Below are positions 7,355 to 13,575 of a DNA stretch of 15,545 nucleotides, in pieces. The notes beneath the pieces are model-generated. The model had not been told where the DNA came from. It searched no databases and worked only from the letters and a program-made list of their open reading frames with translations. Both the position numbers and the translations under genes were made by a program. This stretch comes from Rhodospirillaceae bacterium (GTDB taxonomy: Bacteria; Pseudomonadota; Alphaproteobacteria; DSM-16000; Inquilinaceae), in the NCBI GenBank assembly GCA_020425485.1, contig JAGQRL010000217.1, positions 1-15,545 on the forward strand. Reading direction: 5' to 3'. Position 1 is the stretch's first letter. The number at the start of each line of letters is the position of its first letter.

Positions 7355-8220
7355 TCCGCCCACTCCATCCGCCCGTCGCCCCACATCCGCACCCGGGTGC
7401 GCCGGTTGATCCAGCAGTTGAAGCAGACGGCGACCGGGGTGAACCCGTGGCCGCTGGCGTAGTCGACATGCACGGCCAGCGCGGTGGTGTCGCCACCGGT
7501 GCCCATGGGTCCGAAGCCCAGCGCGTTGACGGCCTTGGTCAGCCGTTCCTCCATCGCCGCCAGCGTGGGATCGGGGTTCGCTTCGCCGACCGGCCGCAGG
7601 GTCTGCTTCTTGGCCAGCCCCGCGCAGTGATCGAAGGTCCCGCCGATGCCGACACCCATCACCACCGGCGGGCAGTGCTGGCCGGCCGCCTTGATGGCGA
7701 CGTCGAGCACGAAGGTCTCGATCTCCTCCAGCGTGGGAAAGGTGAACAGCTCCACGGCTGCCCAGCGCCCGGAGCCGAGCGCCTTGGGCGAGCACACCAT
7801 CTCCACGTAGTCGGTGCCGCTCTCGAAGTCGTAGGTGACGATCGGCATGTCCTTGCCGTGGTACCCGCGCTCCCGCGTGAGCGGGTTGGTCACATGCATC
7901 AGCAGCGGCGGCTGGATGGTCTCCACCAGCTTTTCCCAGCCCTTACGGATCGAGGATTTGAAGTCGCAGGCCAGCTCCGCCCGGCTGCCGATGGTGACGA
8001 AATAGACCGGGATGCCGCTGTCGGAGCACACGAAGCTGTGGGTCCGTTCGGCCAGTTCGGCACTCTTCAACTGCAACGCCAGGGTGCTGCGGGCGGTTTC
8101 GTCGGTCTCCGTCTCCAAGGCGCCGGCGATGGCCGCCGTCACATCGGCGGGCACCTTGCGCAGGGAGCGGGAATACGAGGCCATGGTGGCCTCGATGATC
8201 ATGGCGTCGGTAATCGGCAT
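7351..8220 (-). CDS. Class I fumarase/tartrate dehydratase-type hydro-lyase, alpha subunit
   Basis: This 289-residue subunit carries the [4Fe-4S] cluster. Likely cluster cysteines are Cys65 in VCSDSG (the CxDxG motif), Cys183 in HCPPVVMGVGIGG, and Cys266 or Cys269 near the end. GPMGTGGDTTALAVHVDYA (237-255) is the conserved alpha-subunit block. The start at ATG 8220 is chosen because the N-terminus then aligns with the family (MIIEATMASYSRSL); a GTG at 8247 is possible. GCGGAG lies rather far upstream. It overlaps the beta gene by 4 nt. A separate palindrome-bearing leader precedes it. Family firm; substrate open. Confidence 0.92.
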   Translation of the reverse strand: MPITDAMIIEATMASYSRSLRKVPADVTAAIAGALETETDETARSTLALQLKSAELAERTHSFVCSDSGIPVYFVTIGSRAELACDFKSSIRKGWEKLVETIQPPLLMHVTNPLTRERGYHGKDMPIVTYDFESGTDYVEMVCSPKALGSGRWAAVELFTFPTLEEIETFVLDVAIKAAGQHCPPVVMGVGIGGTFDHCAGLAKKQTLRPVGEANPDPTLAAMEERLTKAVNALGFGPMGTGGDTTALAVHVDYASGHGFTPVAVCFNCWINRRTRVRMWGDGRMEWAE

Positions 8221-8310
8221 CGATCTGCTCAAACTCCGCCGGCACACGCGCCCGATCGGCCGCCACCGCGCCCGGCCGGAACCTTCCGCACGCTACCATC
8301 GGCAAGGCCA

Positions 8311-8332
8311 AAAAGCTAATTATATGATCTTT
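8311..8332. promoter_or_regulatory. Candidate operator C and -10 (hydratase operon)
   Basis: AAAAGCTA-attata-TGATCTTT lies 91 nt before the hydratase alpha start. One arm matches the shared consensus exactly; the other is degenerate. On the transcribed minus strand the 6-bp centre reads TATAAT, a perfect -10 hexamer, so protein bound here would block polymerase. No good -35 is seen 16-18 nt upstream. Confidence 0.55.
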
Positions 8333-8337
8333 TATGT

Positions 8338-9234
8338 TTATGCGCCGAGCAGGTGTTTCAGCGCGGCCACCAGGTCGCGGCGGTTCTCCTCGGTGTAGAC
8401 CGCCGCATGGGGCTGGAGGATGCAGTTGGAGAGGCCGAGAAACCGCGGGTTCGGCACCGGCTCGGTCTCGAACACGTCGAGTGCTGCACCGGCGATGGAC
8501 CCGCGTTCCAGCGCGTCGAGCAGGGCCGCCTCGTCGATCACCGAGCCGCGCGAGACATTGACGACGAAGCCCTGCGGGCCGAGCAGGTCGAGGATCTGCG
8601 CGCCGATCAGCCCCCGCGTGCCCTCCCCGCCCGCGCAACTAAGCACGAGGCCATCGGCCGACCGCGCCAGTTCCGCCAGCGAAGGCTCGAAGCGCCAGGC
8701 CACGTTCTTGCTGCTGCGGCCCGTATAGGTCACCTCGCAGCCGAGTGCCGCCAGTTTCGCGGCGATGCGGCTGCCGATCCGCCCCAGCCCGACGATGCCG
8801 ATCTTGCGCCCCGACAGGCGCAGGCCGAGGGGGGCGCGGCCCTTCGCCCAATCGCCGCGCCGCACGAAGCGGTCGTTGCTGACGATGTTGCGCAGCAGGG
8901 CGAACAGCAGGCCGACGGCGAATTCCGCGGTGTCCTCGGTCATCACATCGGGCGTCGGCCGCAGCTCGATCCCCTGCGCCGCCAGCCAGGGACGGTCGAA
9001 CTTTTCCAGGCCGGCGCCGATGCTGGCGATGACGGCGAGGTTCGGCAGATCGGCAACCATCCCGCGGTCCACCCCGCCCATGGCCGAGGTCAGCCCGTGG
9101 ATGATGGACGCCCGCTCCGCCGCCCCCAGCGCCGACACCGCCGGCCCGTCGACGAGGTCGAACTCTGGAGCGAGCCGACGCAGCACGTCAGGCGGAGCCG
9201 AGCCCAGCAGGGCAACCTTGCGGCGGGCGCTCAT
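8338..9234 (-). CDS. D-2-hydroxyacid dehydrogenase, likely NADP-dependent hydroxypyruvate/glyoxylate reductase-like
   Basis: This 298-residue NAD(P)-dependent oxidoreductase interconverts 2-oxo acids and D-2-hydroxy acids. Substrate loop: SIGAGLEKFD (71-80). Rossmann motif: GIVGLGRIGSRIA (146-158), with TGRSSK (171-176) ending beta-2. Arg173 instead of the usual Asp indicates NADP preference. The catalytic triad is readable as Arg229 (NVSRG), Glu258 (FETEP) and His276 (QPHAA). ATG 9234 is chosen because GGAGAGG lies 7 nt upstream; the longer GTG-type extension is Arg-rich and unlike the family. It is first of the minus-strand genes in the catabolic half. It may reduce a 2-oxo product of the pathway (inference). 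Confidence 0.92.
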   Translation of the reverse strand: MSARRKVALLGSAPPDVLRRLAPEFDLVDGPAVSALGAAERASIIHGLTSAMGGVDRGMVADLPNLAVIASIGAGLEKFDRPWLAAQGIELRPTPDVMTEDTAEFAVGLLFALLRNIVSNDRFVRRGDWAKGRAPLGLRLSGRKIGIVGLGRIGSRIAAKLAALGCEVTYTGRSSKNVAWRFEPSLAELARSADGLVLSCAGGEGTRGLIGAQILDLLGPQGFVVNVSRGSVIDEAALLDALERGSIAGAALDVFETEPVPNPRFLGLSNCILQPHAAVYTEENRRDLVAALKHLLGA

Positions 9235-9344
9235 GGGTTTGCCTCTCCCCGGTGTCGTCAGCCCCGGCACACGCCGCGCCGAGCCTTGCCGCCTGTGCCG
9301 CACGGCCGCTGCGGCGCCCCGCTCGTTGCCCGGGCCGATCCACC

Positions 9345-9366
9345 AAAAGCTAGCGCTTTAGCGTTT
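9345..9366. promoter_or_regulatory. Candidate operator D (dehydrogenase)
   Basis: AAAAGCTA-gcgctt-TAGCGTTT, with one mismatch between arms, lies 111 nt before the dehydrogenase start in otherwise GC-rich DNA. It shares geometry and arm sequence with sites B and C. Confidence 0.55.
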
Positions 9367-9763
9367 CCCCGTCCCGCCCAAATCGCCGATGGCCCATGCC
9401 CAACGGCTTACCGGCCAGCCCGCCAAGGCCGCCAACCGGATCGAAATGGAGGGAACGCCCATCGCCCCGCTTGCGTCCCTGGCCGAAAAGCCGGCGCTCA
9501 GGTGGCGCGCAGCACGGCAGCGCCAGATAGCCCGCGCCCAAGTAGCCCGGAGCGCGATAGCGCAAACCCGCGCTCAAGCAGCGCGAAGCGCGGTAGCGCG
9601 AACAAACACACTGGCGGAGGGAGCGTCCGCCTAAGATCAGTATATGATATTGATATTCCCACAGATTATCCGTCGATGATGAAATAACCCACCTTCCAGC
9701 CCACCGAAAAGCATGCCTGTCTCGATAGCTTGCCTGACTTGCCGGACATCGGGATGATTGCTC
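9367..9763. other. Intergenic stretch without a convincing gene
   Basis: The short open frames here are repetitive or Arg-rich and have no recognisable domain. The stretch contains the tandem repeats at 9494-9605 and an abrupt AT-rich segment (about 9635-9690, rich in ATATGATATTGATATT). The segment may hold the promoter of the downstream toxin gene or mark the start of the mobile block. Confidence 0.5.
9494..9605 (+). repeat. Three imperfect tandem repeats of about 36-40 bp
   Basis: Units lie at 9494-9533 (40 nt, most diverged), 9534-9569 and 9570-9605 (36 nt each). The last two follow the pattern gcgcYcaagYagcScg, then Ragcgcg, then Rtagcgc, with roughly five in six positions shared. GAGCGCG and CGCGCTC can pair across units, giving hairpins. 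It sits between the dehydrogenase promoter and the toxin gene; function unknown. Confidence 0.65.
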
Positions 9764-10156
9764 ATGCCGCTGACCTACTCCCCCCGACCCGGAACCATCG
9801 TGATGTGCGACTTCACCAGCGGCTTCCGGCCGCCCGAGATGGTGAAGAAGCGTCCCGTCGTCGTCGTGTCGCCGAGACGCAGGCGGTCCAACTTGGTTGT
9901 CGTCGTGCCGCTCAGCAGCACCAAGCCGGCCCCTTTGGAACCCTGGCACCACGCGCTGCGGGCCTCCACTTATCCACCCGCCCGAAGTCAGATGTGGGCC
10001 AAGTGCGACGTGCTGAACTCGGTCGGGCTCGATCGGCTGGACCGAATCAAGACCCGCGATGCTCAGGGAAATCGGCGCTACGAGACTTTCACCGTTCCGG
10101 CACCGGAACTTGCGGAAATCCTATCCTGCGTGAGGGCTGGCCTCGGATTTCGTTGA
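9764..10156 (+). CDS. PemK/MazF-family toxin (orphan)
   Basis: This 130-residue protein fits the MazF/PemK fold, a family of mostly mRNA-cleaving toxins. It has an N-terminal RPGTIVMCDF strand, the conserved KKRPVVVVSP loop and strand, VVVVPLSST, and MWAKCDVLNSVGLDRLDRI toward the C-terminus. The start is ATG 9764; TTG 9758 is in frame too. The ribosome site is weak (GGATGA). The usual partner antitoxin, a small gene immediately upstream, is not visible: the upstream 150 nt has only short frames. It may be a solitary member, be neutralised by a distant antitoxin, or have lost its partner. A strong terminator lies 140 nt downstream. Confidence 0.82.
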   Translation: MPLTYSPRPGTIVMCDFTSGFRPPEMVKKRPVVVVSPRRRRSNLVVVVPLSSTKPAPLEPWHHALRASTYPPARSQMWAKCDVLNSVGLDRLDRIKTRDAQGNRRYETFTVPAPELAEILSCVRAGLGFR

Positions 10157-10296
10157 TCTGAGCCGGCCGAGCGCTCATATATTCAAGTGTTCCCGCTCCG
10201 CCGGCCTATTCTCAATGGGACGGTGCCGGGCTTGGAAGACCTGTTTCGGCAGGCCGGTCCCGGCTTTTGGCGATGACAAGCCGCCGGGACCGCAGA
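10157..10296. other. Untranslated gap after the toxin gene
   Basis: No supported gene lies between the toxin stop and the bidirectional terminator. Short GC-rich inverted repeats (GCCGGCC and GGCCGG elements) occur but form no clear structure. Confidence 0.4.
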
Positions 10297-10323
10297 AAAG
10301 CCCCGCCACCACGGCGGGGCTTT
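10297..10323. terminator. Strong bidirectional intrinsic terminator
   Basis: AAAGCCCCGCC-accac-GGCGGGGCTTT is a perfect 11-bp GC-rich stem. It is followed by TTTGTC on the plus strand and preceded by AAAA, which reads as TTTTCTG on the minus strand. It lies between the rightward toxin gene and the leftward gene train, and ends both. Confidence 0.88.
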
Positions 10324-10324
10324 G

Positions 10325-10540
10325 TCATTCGTCTGCCGCCCCGCACGACCTGTGGTATCCTTCGGCATCCCCGCCGTCGTCTTGGGCGTACAGAGCCGCG
10401 GGAGCCAAGATGGCATCAGCACGGTTCGCGGCGGGGTACCTTCGCATCGACAGCGAAGCCATCTCCCGGCGGCCGGAACGGCGTTCATCCAGCAGCAGAA
10501 AGGAACCGTCTTCGGTCCGCCGGAGATAGGCTACCGGATT
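10325..10540 (-). CDS. Possible small hypothetical gene ending at the terminator
   Basis: A minus-strand frame is open from a TGA at 10541-10543 to a TGA at 10325-10327, about 71 codons. Its stop abuts the terminator stem, as expected for the last gene of the leftward train. It would read VAYLRRTEDGSFLLLDERRS and onward, with coding-like codon choice and an acidic end. The weakness is the start: no ATG/GTG/TTG appears near the 5' end, and the first ATG (10462) gives only 45 residues with no ribosome site. It could be a decayed gene or a frameshifted fragment. No family recognised. Confidence 0.3.
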   Translation of the reverse strand, partial: NPVAYLRRTEDGSFLLLDERRSGRREMASLSMRRYPAANRADAILAPAALYAQDDGGDAEGYHRSCGAADE

Positions 10541-10580
10541 TCAGGTTTTTGCCGGTTCGTTCGGCACTGGCACTGCCTGG

Positions 10581-10892
10581 CTATTCCCCAGAGACCCGGC
10601 GCGATGCCCTTGCCAGGTCAAAGGCCGATCGCGCCACGTGCATCCGGACGGGTTTGTCTGAGGCCAGATTGGCCATCACCTTCGTGATCCCATCCGACAC
10701 GTGCTGGACGAGGTCCACCATCTCTGGATTCTGGACATCGAACGCCCTCGCCCTTGCCTCAGCGCATGCGGCCCTCAGATGGAGCATCACCGACTGCGTC
10801 GCACTGACATTCTGGTCAAAGCTGATGGCGAGTTCGGCGATCTGCCGACAAAGCTCGGCATCTTGCGGAGCGATTTCTTCGGCCTTCGACAT
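10581..10892 (-). CDS. Hypothetical protein, 103 residues, last of four overlapping small genes
   Basis: The predicted protein is a soluble, largely helical, Ala- and Glu-rich chain (MSKAEEIAPQDAELCRQIAE and onward) with no signal peptide, membrane segment or recognisable domain. ATG 10892 is preferred because AGAGG lies 5-6 nt upstream. An in-frame TTG at 10907 would overlap the previous stop as TTGA. The frame sits tightly against the 160-residue gene upstream, so co-translation is likely. The conserved block of small genes suggests a role linked to the mobile element. Confidence 0.6.
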   Translation of the reverse strand: MSKAEEIAPQDAELCRQIAELAISFDQNVSATQSVMLHLRAACAEARARAFDVQNPEMVDLVQHVSDGITKVMANLASDKPVRMHVARSAFDLARASRRVSGE

Positions 10893-10903
10893 CGCAGCCT
10901 CTA

Positions 10904-11386
10904 TCAAGCCAGCCCGTGGCGCTTGGCCGCGCGGATCATGGCCTGGGTGAACTTCAGGTCCGAGCCCAAGCCGTTGTCTAGGGCCGCCATCATGCCCGGC
11001 GCCCGCTTGTCCATGGCGACCATCAGCTTCCGCGCGCCGGCCAGCATTCGGTCCGTCCGCTGGCCATAGGTGCGGACAAGCTCCTTGCGGGATTCGCGCT
11101 TCAGGGCCTCAAGCTGCTCTCCGGCCTTCGGATAGTCCGCGAAACCCTTCATCGCCACGAACAGCTCGCGGGCATCGCGCTTGCCGAATTTCAGGTCGGA
11201 AAGGGCACCCACCATCTGCCGGCGCTGGGCATCGATTGCGGCCACCCTCTCGTGGTCATCGTCGAAGGCTGCCGCCCGGCGCTGGCCATCGAAGAAGTAG
11301 TCCGCGGACGCCTCATAGCCCGGTCCTGTATCGGTGCCGCCGTTGTCGTAGAGCGCCGCGGCAATCTCTGCATCGGTACTGGTCAC
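10904..11386 (-). CDS. Hypothetical protein, 160 residues, mobile-element gene train
   Basis: The GTG start at 11386 overlaps the previous stop as GTGA, so the long upstream extension of the frame (Arg/Pro-rich) is a shadow. The protein is acidic at the N-terminus (DAEIAAALYDNGGTDTG) and helical and basic later. It ends in MMAALDNGLGSDLKFTQAMI-RAAKRHG. That C-terminal pattern, an LDN-GLG-D block followed by an amphipathic helix, recalls the tails of some phage capsid-assembly or scaffold proteins. This resemblance is from memory and weak. No catalytic motif is visible. Confidence 0.65.
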   Translation of the reverse strand: MTSTDAEIAAALYDNGGTDTGPGYEASADYFFDGQRRAAAFDDDHERVAAIDAQRRQMVGALSDLKFGKRDARELFVAMKGFADYPKAGEQLEALKRESRKELVRTYGQRTDRMLAGARKLMVAMDKRAPGMMAALDNGLGSDLKFTQAMIRAAKRHGLA

Positions 11387-12039
11387 CACAGCTTTTCCCC
11401 CGCGCGATAGCGGTCGAGGACTTTCCGTGCCCGCTTGAGCCGCTCCGTCGGGGTGACCTGCCAAGCGTCCTCGCGCATCGGGTCGATCAGGTCGAGGCCG
11501 GACTTCTTCAACAGCGCCGACACGTCGTGACCGAGTTTCGTCAGGTCGTCCCAGGGCGGAATTCCGATGCTGTTCCAACCATTGGACGGTTGGTGAGGCA
11601 GCGACTTCAGTGCCGGCATTGTGGAGCGGACAGCGTCCGTCGCTATGTCGCGGAACACTTTCGCCTTGGCGGCCAGGGCCGCGATTTCCGTTTCCAGTTC
11701 GGCAGCGACGGGGGCGAGCGCGTCCAGCGCCTGGTCAACGGCGCCCCACTTGGCGCCCGCATCCTGGAGCCGTTCGGCCTCCTTGGCCTCGGCGAGCTGG
11801 CGGGTTGCCAGGGCGATCGCACCTTCAATGCCCGCCATCTCGCGCTCGGCTGCAGCGCGGGTCGCTTCCAGTTCGGCGAGTCTGGTGTCCGCGCCTTCCG
11901 GCGCGGTGCCCACCGTCTTCGCCAGCGTCAACGCGGCGATGTCGTCCTCGACAGCGGGGATCGATCCAGCCAGGTCCCGTTTGCGAGCGACGACGGCGTG
12001 GTAGGTCTTCAGGGCCTCTTCGACTGAGAGTGCGGGCAT
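11383..12039 (-). CDS. Coiled-coil hypothetical protein, mobile-element gene train
   Basis: This 218-residue protein is counted from ATG 12039, which has AGGAG 6 nt upstream. An in-frame GTG at 12066 overlaps the previous stop as GTGA and would add nine residues. Residues about 10-125 are rich in Ala, Glu and Leu heptads (TRLAELEATRAAAEREMAGI, then VAAELETEIAALAAKAKVF) and should form a long coiled coil. The C-terminal part (WNSIGIPPWDDLTKLGHDVS, then TERLKRARKVLDRYRAG) looks globular. Structural or scaffold-like roles are possible; no family was recognised. Confidence 0.7.
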   Translation of the reverse strand: MPALSVEEALKTYHAVVARKRDLAGSIPAVEDDIAALTLAKTVGTAPEGADTRLAELEATRAAAEREMAGIEGAIALATRQLAEAKEAERLQDAGAKWGAVDQALDALAPVAAELETEIAALAAKAKVFRDIATDAVRSTMPALKSLPHQPSNGWNSIGIPPWDDLTKLGHDVSALLKKSGLDLIDPMREDAWQVTPTERLKRARKVLDRYRAGEKLW

Positions 12040-12062
12040 CTTCTTCTCCTGTGCCAGTGCGG

Positions 12063-12398
12063 TCACGCCGCGTCATCCTGAGTGATGGCGATTTGGTCGG
12101 CGGGCTCGACGTCGCCGTCTGCTTCAAGCAGCGCGAGAGCCTCCTCGTGCGTGAGATTGACGTTGACGTTGCGTGCTTCGACCTGAGCCAGGCGCGGGTG
12201 GCAGTAGGGCGCGGCGGCTTTGGCGGCCTCCAGGCGCGTCGCCGTGTCCTTGGCCGGGTCTCGCATCACGCCGAGCAGGTGTTCCAGCGGCATCCGGCCG
12301 CCGGCCTTTGCCTGCTCAACGGCTTCGGAGACGAGCCGATTGACCGACCCCTTCGGCCGACCTGCTCCGGGGCGCGCTCCGCCGTGTCCGTTTGCCAT
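12063..12398 (-). CDS. Small phage-type protein with GARPGAGRPKGS N-terminus (terminase small-subunit region-like)
   Basis: This 111-residue protein opens with GGARPGAGRPKGSVNR, a basic Gly/Arg motif common in phage proteins encoded at or next to the small terminase subunit. A helical segment (DTATRLEAAKAAAPYCHPRL) typical of the same group follows, then an acidic tail. The ATG at 12398 has GAGG 5 nt upstream. It is first of four overlapping leftward genes. If it is a small terminase, no large subunit is present here, as in satellites that redirect a helper phage's packaging. The terminase link is inference from the motif. Confidence 0.65.
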   Translation of the reverse strand: MANGHGGARPGAGRPKGSVNRLVSEAVEQAKAGGRMPLEHLLGVMRDPAKDTATRLEAAKAAAPYCHPRLAQVEARNVNVNLTHEEALALLEADGDVEPADQIAITQDDAA

Positions 12399-12772
12399 CG
12401 CTGCCTCGAATTTCTATCAACATTTCAATGGGTTGCGCCGTCTCTATCCGCCCGACAGTCCGTTTGTTCTTGCTGCTGACCGGGCGGGCGAGCATTTCGA
12501 CGCGAAAGAGCATGACGACCTGAAAATATATGCCAGTCAACAGAAAACAAGATCGCCTAGATATATTTCAAGATTGGCGGGAATAACTTGTATTCATCCT
12601 GATACACTGCGGTTCATCACGGTTCGTCGGAGTTCAATATTTTTTAGCGCAGCGCGATCGACCAGAATGGCGGGTAGGATGGTGGAGCGAAGCGTCGGCA
12701 GCGAGCATAGACCCCGTGTAGGCGCCGTGTTCGGCTGTCGCTCGGGCGGACGAACGCTCCGCCCGCCGCCTC
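12399..12772. other. AT-rich gap with candidate promoter region
   Basis: This 374-nt stretch has no supported gene. About 12520-12650 is strikingly AT-rich compared with its flanks and contains several TATA-like and TTGA-like elements on the minus strand, without a clear -35/-10 pair. It most likely drives the four-gene train to its left. The perfect hairpin CGGGCGGA-cgaacgc-TCCGCCCG (12743-12765) lies just past the upstream gene's stop. Confidence 0.5.
12743..12765 (-). terminator. Hairpin after the Trp-rich gene
   Basis: A perfect 8-bp stem with a 7-nt loop lies 8 nt beyond the stop of the gene at 12773-13348. No U-run follows, so it is a candidate terminator only. Confidence 0.4.
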
Positions 12773-13348
12773 TCAGGCCGCTTCATCAGGCCGTCTGACC
12801 GCAGTCGTGGTGACGGTGAAGGCCGGTGCGGCCAGCTCGGCCATGCGCCGCTGGAGGCGGCGGCGCAGCTCCGGCGTGGCGCATCGCAATTCCACTTGAG
12901 CGGAAAAATCCAGGACCGGGTGAACCCGATGCCAATCGAGGATGCAGGCCCCTGTACAGGCCCGACGCAGCCATGAAAGCGGTGTTTCGTCCAGGTCCAG
13001 CGGCCGGTGCTGCCAGGCCGCTTCGTTGGCCACTTCTGCGCCAAGCAGCATCCCGTTGCCGGTACGGAGAGCCCACTGCTGGGGACTGTTCGGCCCCCAG
13101 GCCACCAGATCGGCGATCCAGCGCCATTCTCGGGCGATCGCGCACCACCAGCCGGCCGGACTGACGAAGCATGGGGTGCCGCCTTCCTCAAGCGGCTGCC
13201 ACCAACCGGAGCCGAAGCGCTCGACGTAGGCGACACCAACGGCGCGGCGGCTGATCTCCGGCAGGATGCCCAGGCCGGCCAGCCGGTCGATGTGGCGATC
13301 GGTGAGGGCATCTCTGCAGCGCCCCCATTCCTCAGCGAGGGAGGACAT
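12773..13348 (-). CDS. Trp-rich hypothetical protein of mobile-element replication region
   Basis: This 191-residue protein is unusually rich in Trp (FGSGWWQPL, AGWWCAIAREWRWIADLVAW). It has a central LLGAEVANEAAWQHRPLDLD segment and a helical Arg-rich region (CATPELRRRLQRRMAELAA). ATG 13348 is chosen because GGAGG lies 5 nt upstream; two in-frame GTGs precede it. It lies immediately beyond the origin-like repeats, downstream of the RepA-like helicase gene. A replication or primase-accessory role would fit the position but no catalytic motif supports it. Family not recognised. Confidence 0.7.
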   Translation of the reverse strand: MSSLAEEWGRCRDALTDRHIDRLAGLGILPEISRRAVGVAYVERFGSGWWQPLEEGGTPCFVSPAGWWCAIAREWRWIADLVAWGPNSPQQWALRTGNGMLLGAEVANEAAWQHRPLDLDETPLSWLRRACTGACILDWHRVHPVLDFSAQVELRCATPELRRRLQRRMAELAAPAFTVTTTAVRRPDEAA

Positions 13349-13389
13349 CACCACCTCCCGCTGCCGGCCACCCTTCCACCTGAAGGCAA

Positions 13390-13438
13390 GGGTCTGGCGC
13401 GCCCCGGAGGGCGCCAGACCCCCTTACGTAGTAAGGGG
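13390..13438. repeat. Two adjacent perfect hairpins of the origin-like region
   Basis: The first hairpin has an 11-bp stem (13390-13400 with 13411-13421; core GGTCTGGCGC) and a 10-nt loop. The second, CCCCTTAC-gta-GTAAGGGG (13420-13438), abuts it. They lie between the Trp-rich gene and the repeat cluster. Termination after the helicase gene or structured origin DNA are both possible. Confidence 0.7.
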
Positions 13439-13448
13439 ACACACTGCA

Positions 13449-13566
13449 TGCTGCACCGTGTTGCAATGAAATCAATCGGTTAAGGGGAACCATGCTGCAC
13501 CGTGCTGCATCACCGTGTAGCAACAGAATCAACGGTTTACGGGCAACCGTGCAGCACCATGCAGCA
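13449..13566. repeat. Iteron-like repeat cluster (candidate replication origin)
   Basis: The 17-bp element TGCTGCACCGTGYTGCA occurs at 13449-13465 and 13493-13509. A variant (CACCGTGTAGCA) is at 13511-13522, and an inverted copy is at 13550-13566. A longer direct repeat of 37 nt (13454-13490 and 13511-13547) matches at 29 positions. The cluster sits directly after the RepA-like helicase gene. Iterons plus hairpins beside a replication helicase suggest an oriV-type origin; no replication test is possible here. Regulatory protein sites are the alternative. Confidence 0.6.
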
Positions 13567-13575
13567 GATACTTGG

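Noticed and set aside
9389..9634. Plus-strand 81-codon frame over the tandem repeats
   Set aside because: Composition is Ala/Arg-rich because of the repeats; no ribosome site or domain.
9630..9687. Short frame ending YDIDIPTDYPSMMK as a possible antitoxin tail
   Set aside because: No start with a ribosome site, and upstream sequence in that frame is a shadow of the dehydrogenase gene.
8353..9687. 444-codon plus-strand frame opposite the dehydrogenase
   Set aside because: Long only because high GC removes stop codons; no family features, while the opposite strand has an intact catalytic triad.
12316..12540. Minus-strand 65-75 codon frame upstream of the phage-type gene
   Set aside because: It overlaps the better supported gene at 12063-12398 out of frame, and its end is Arg/Ser-rich as in shadow frames.
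13449..13566. CRISPR array
   Set aside because: Repeat spacing is irregular, one copy is inverted, and the intervening sequence is itself repeated, so there are no unique spacers.
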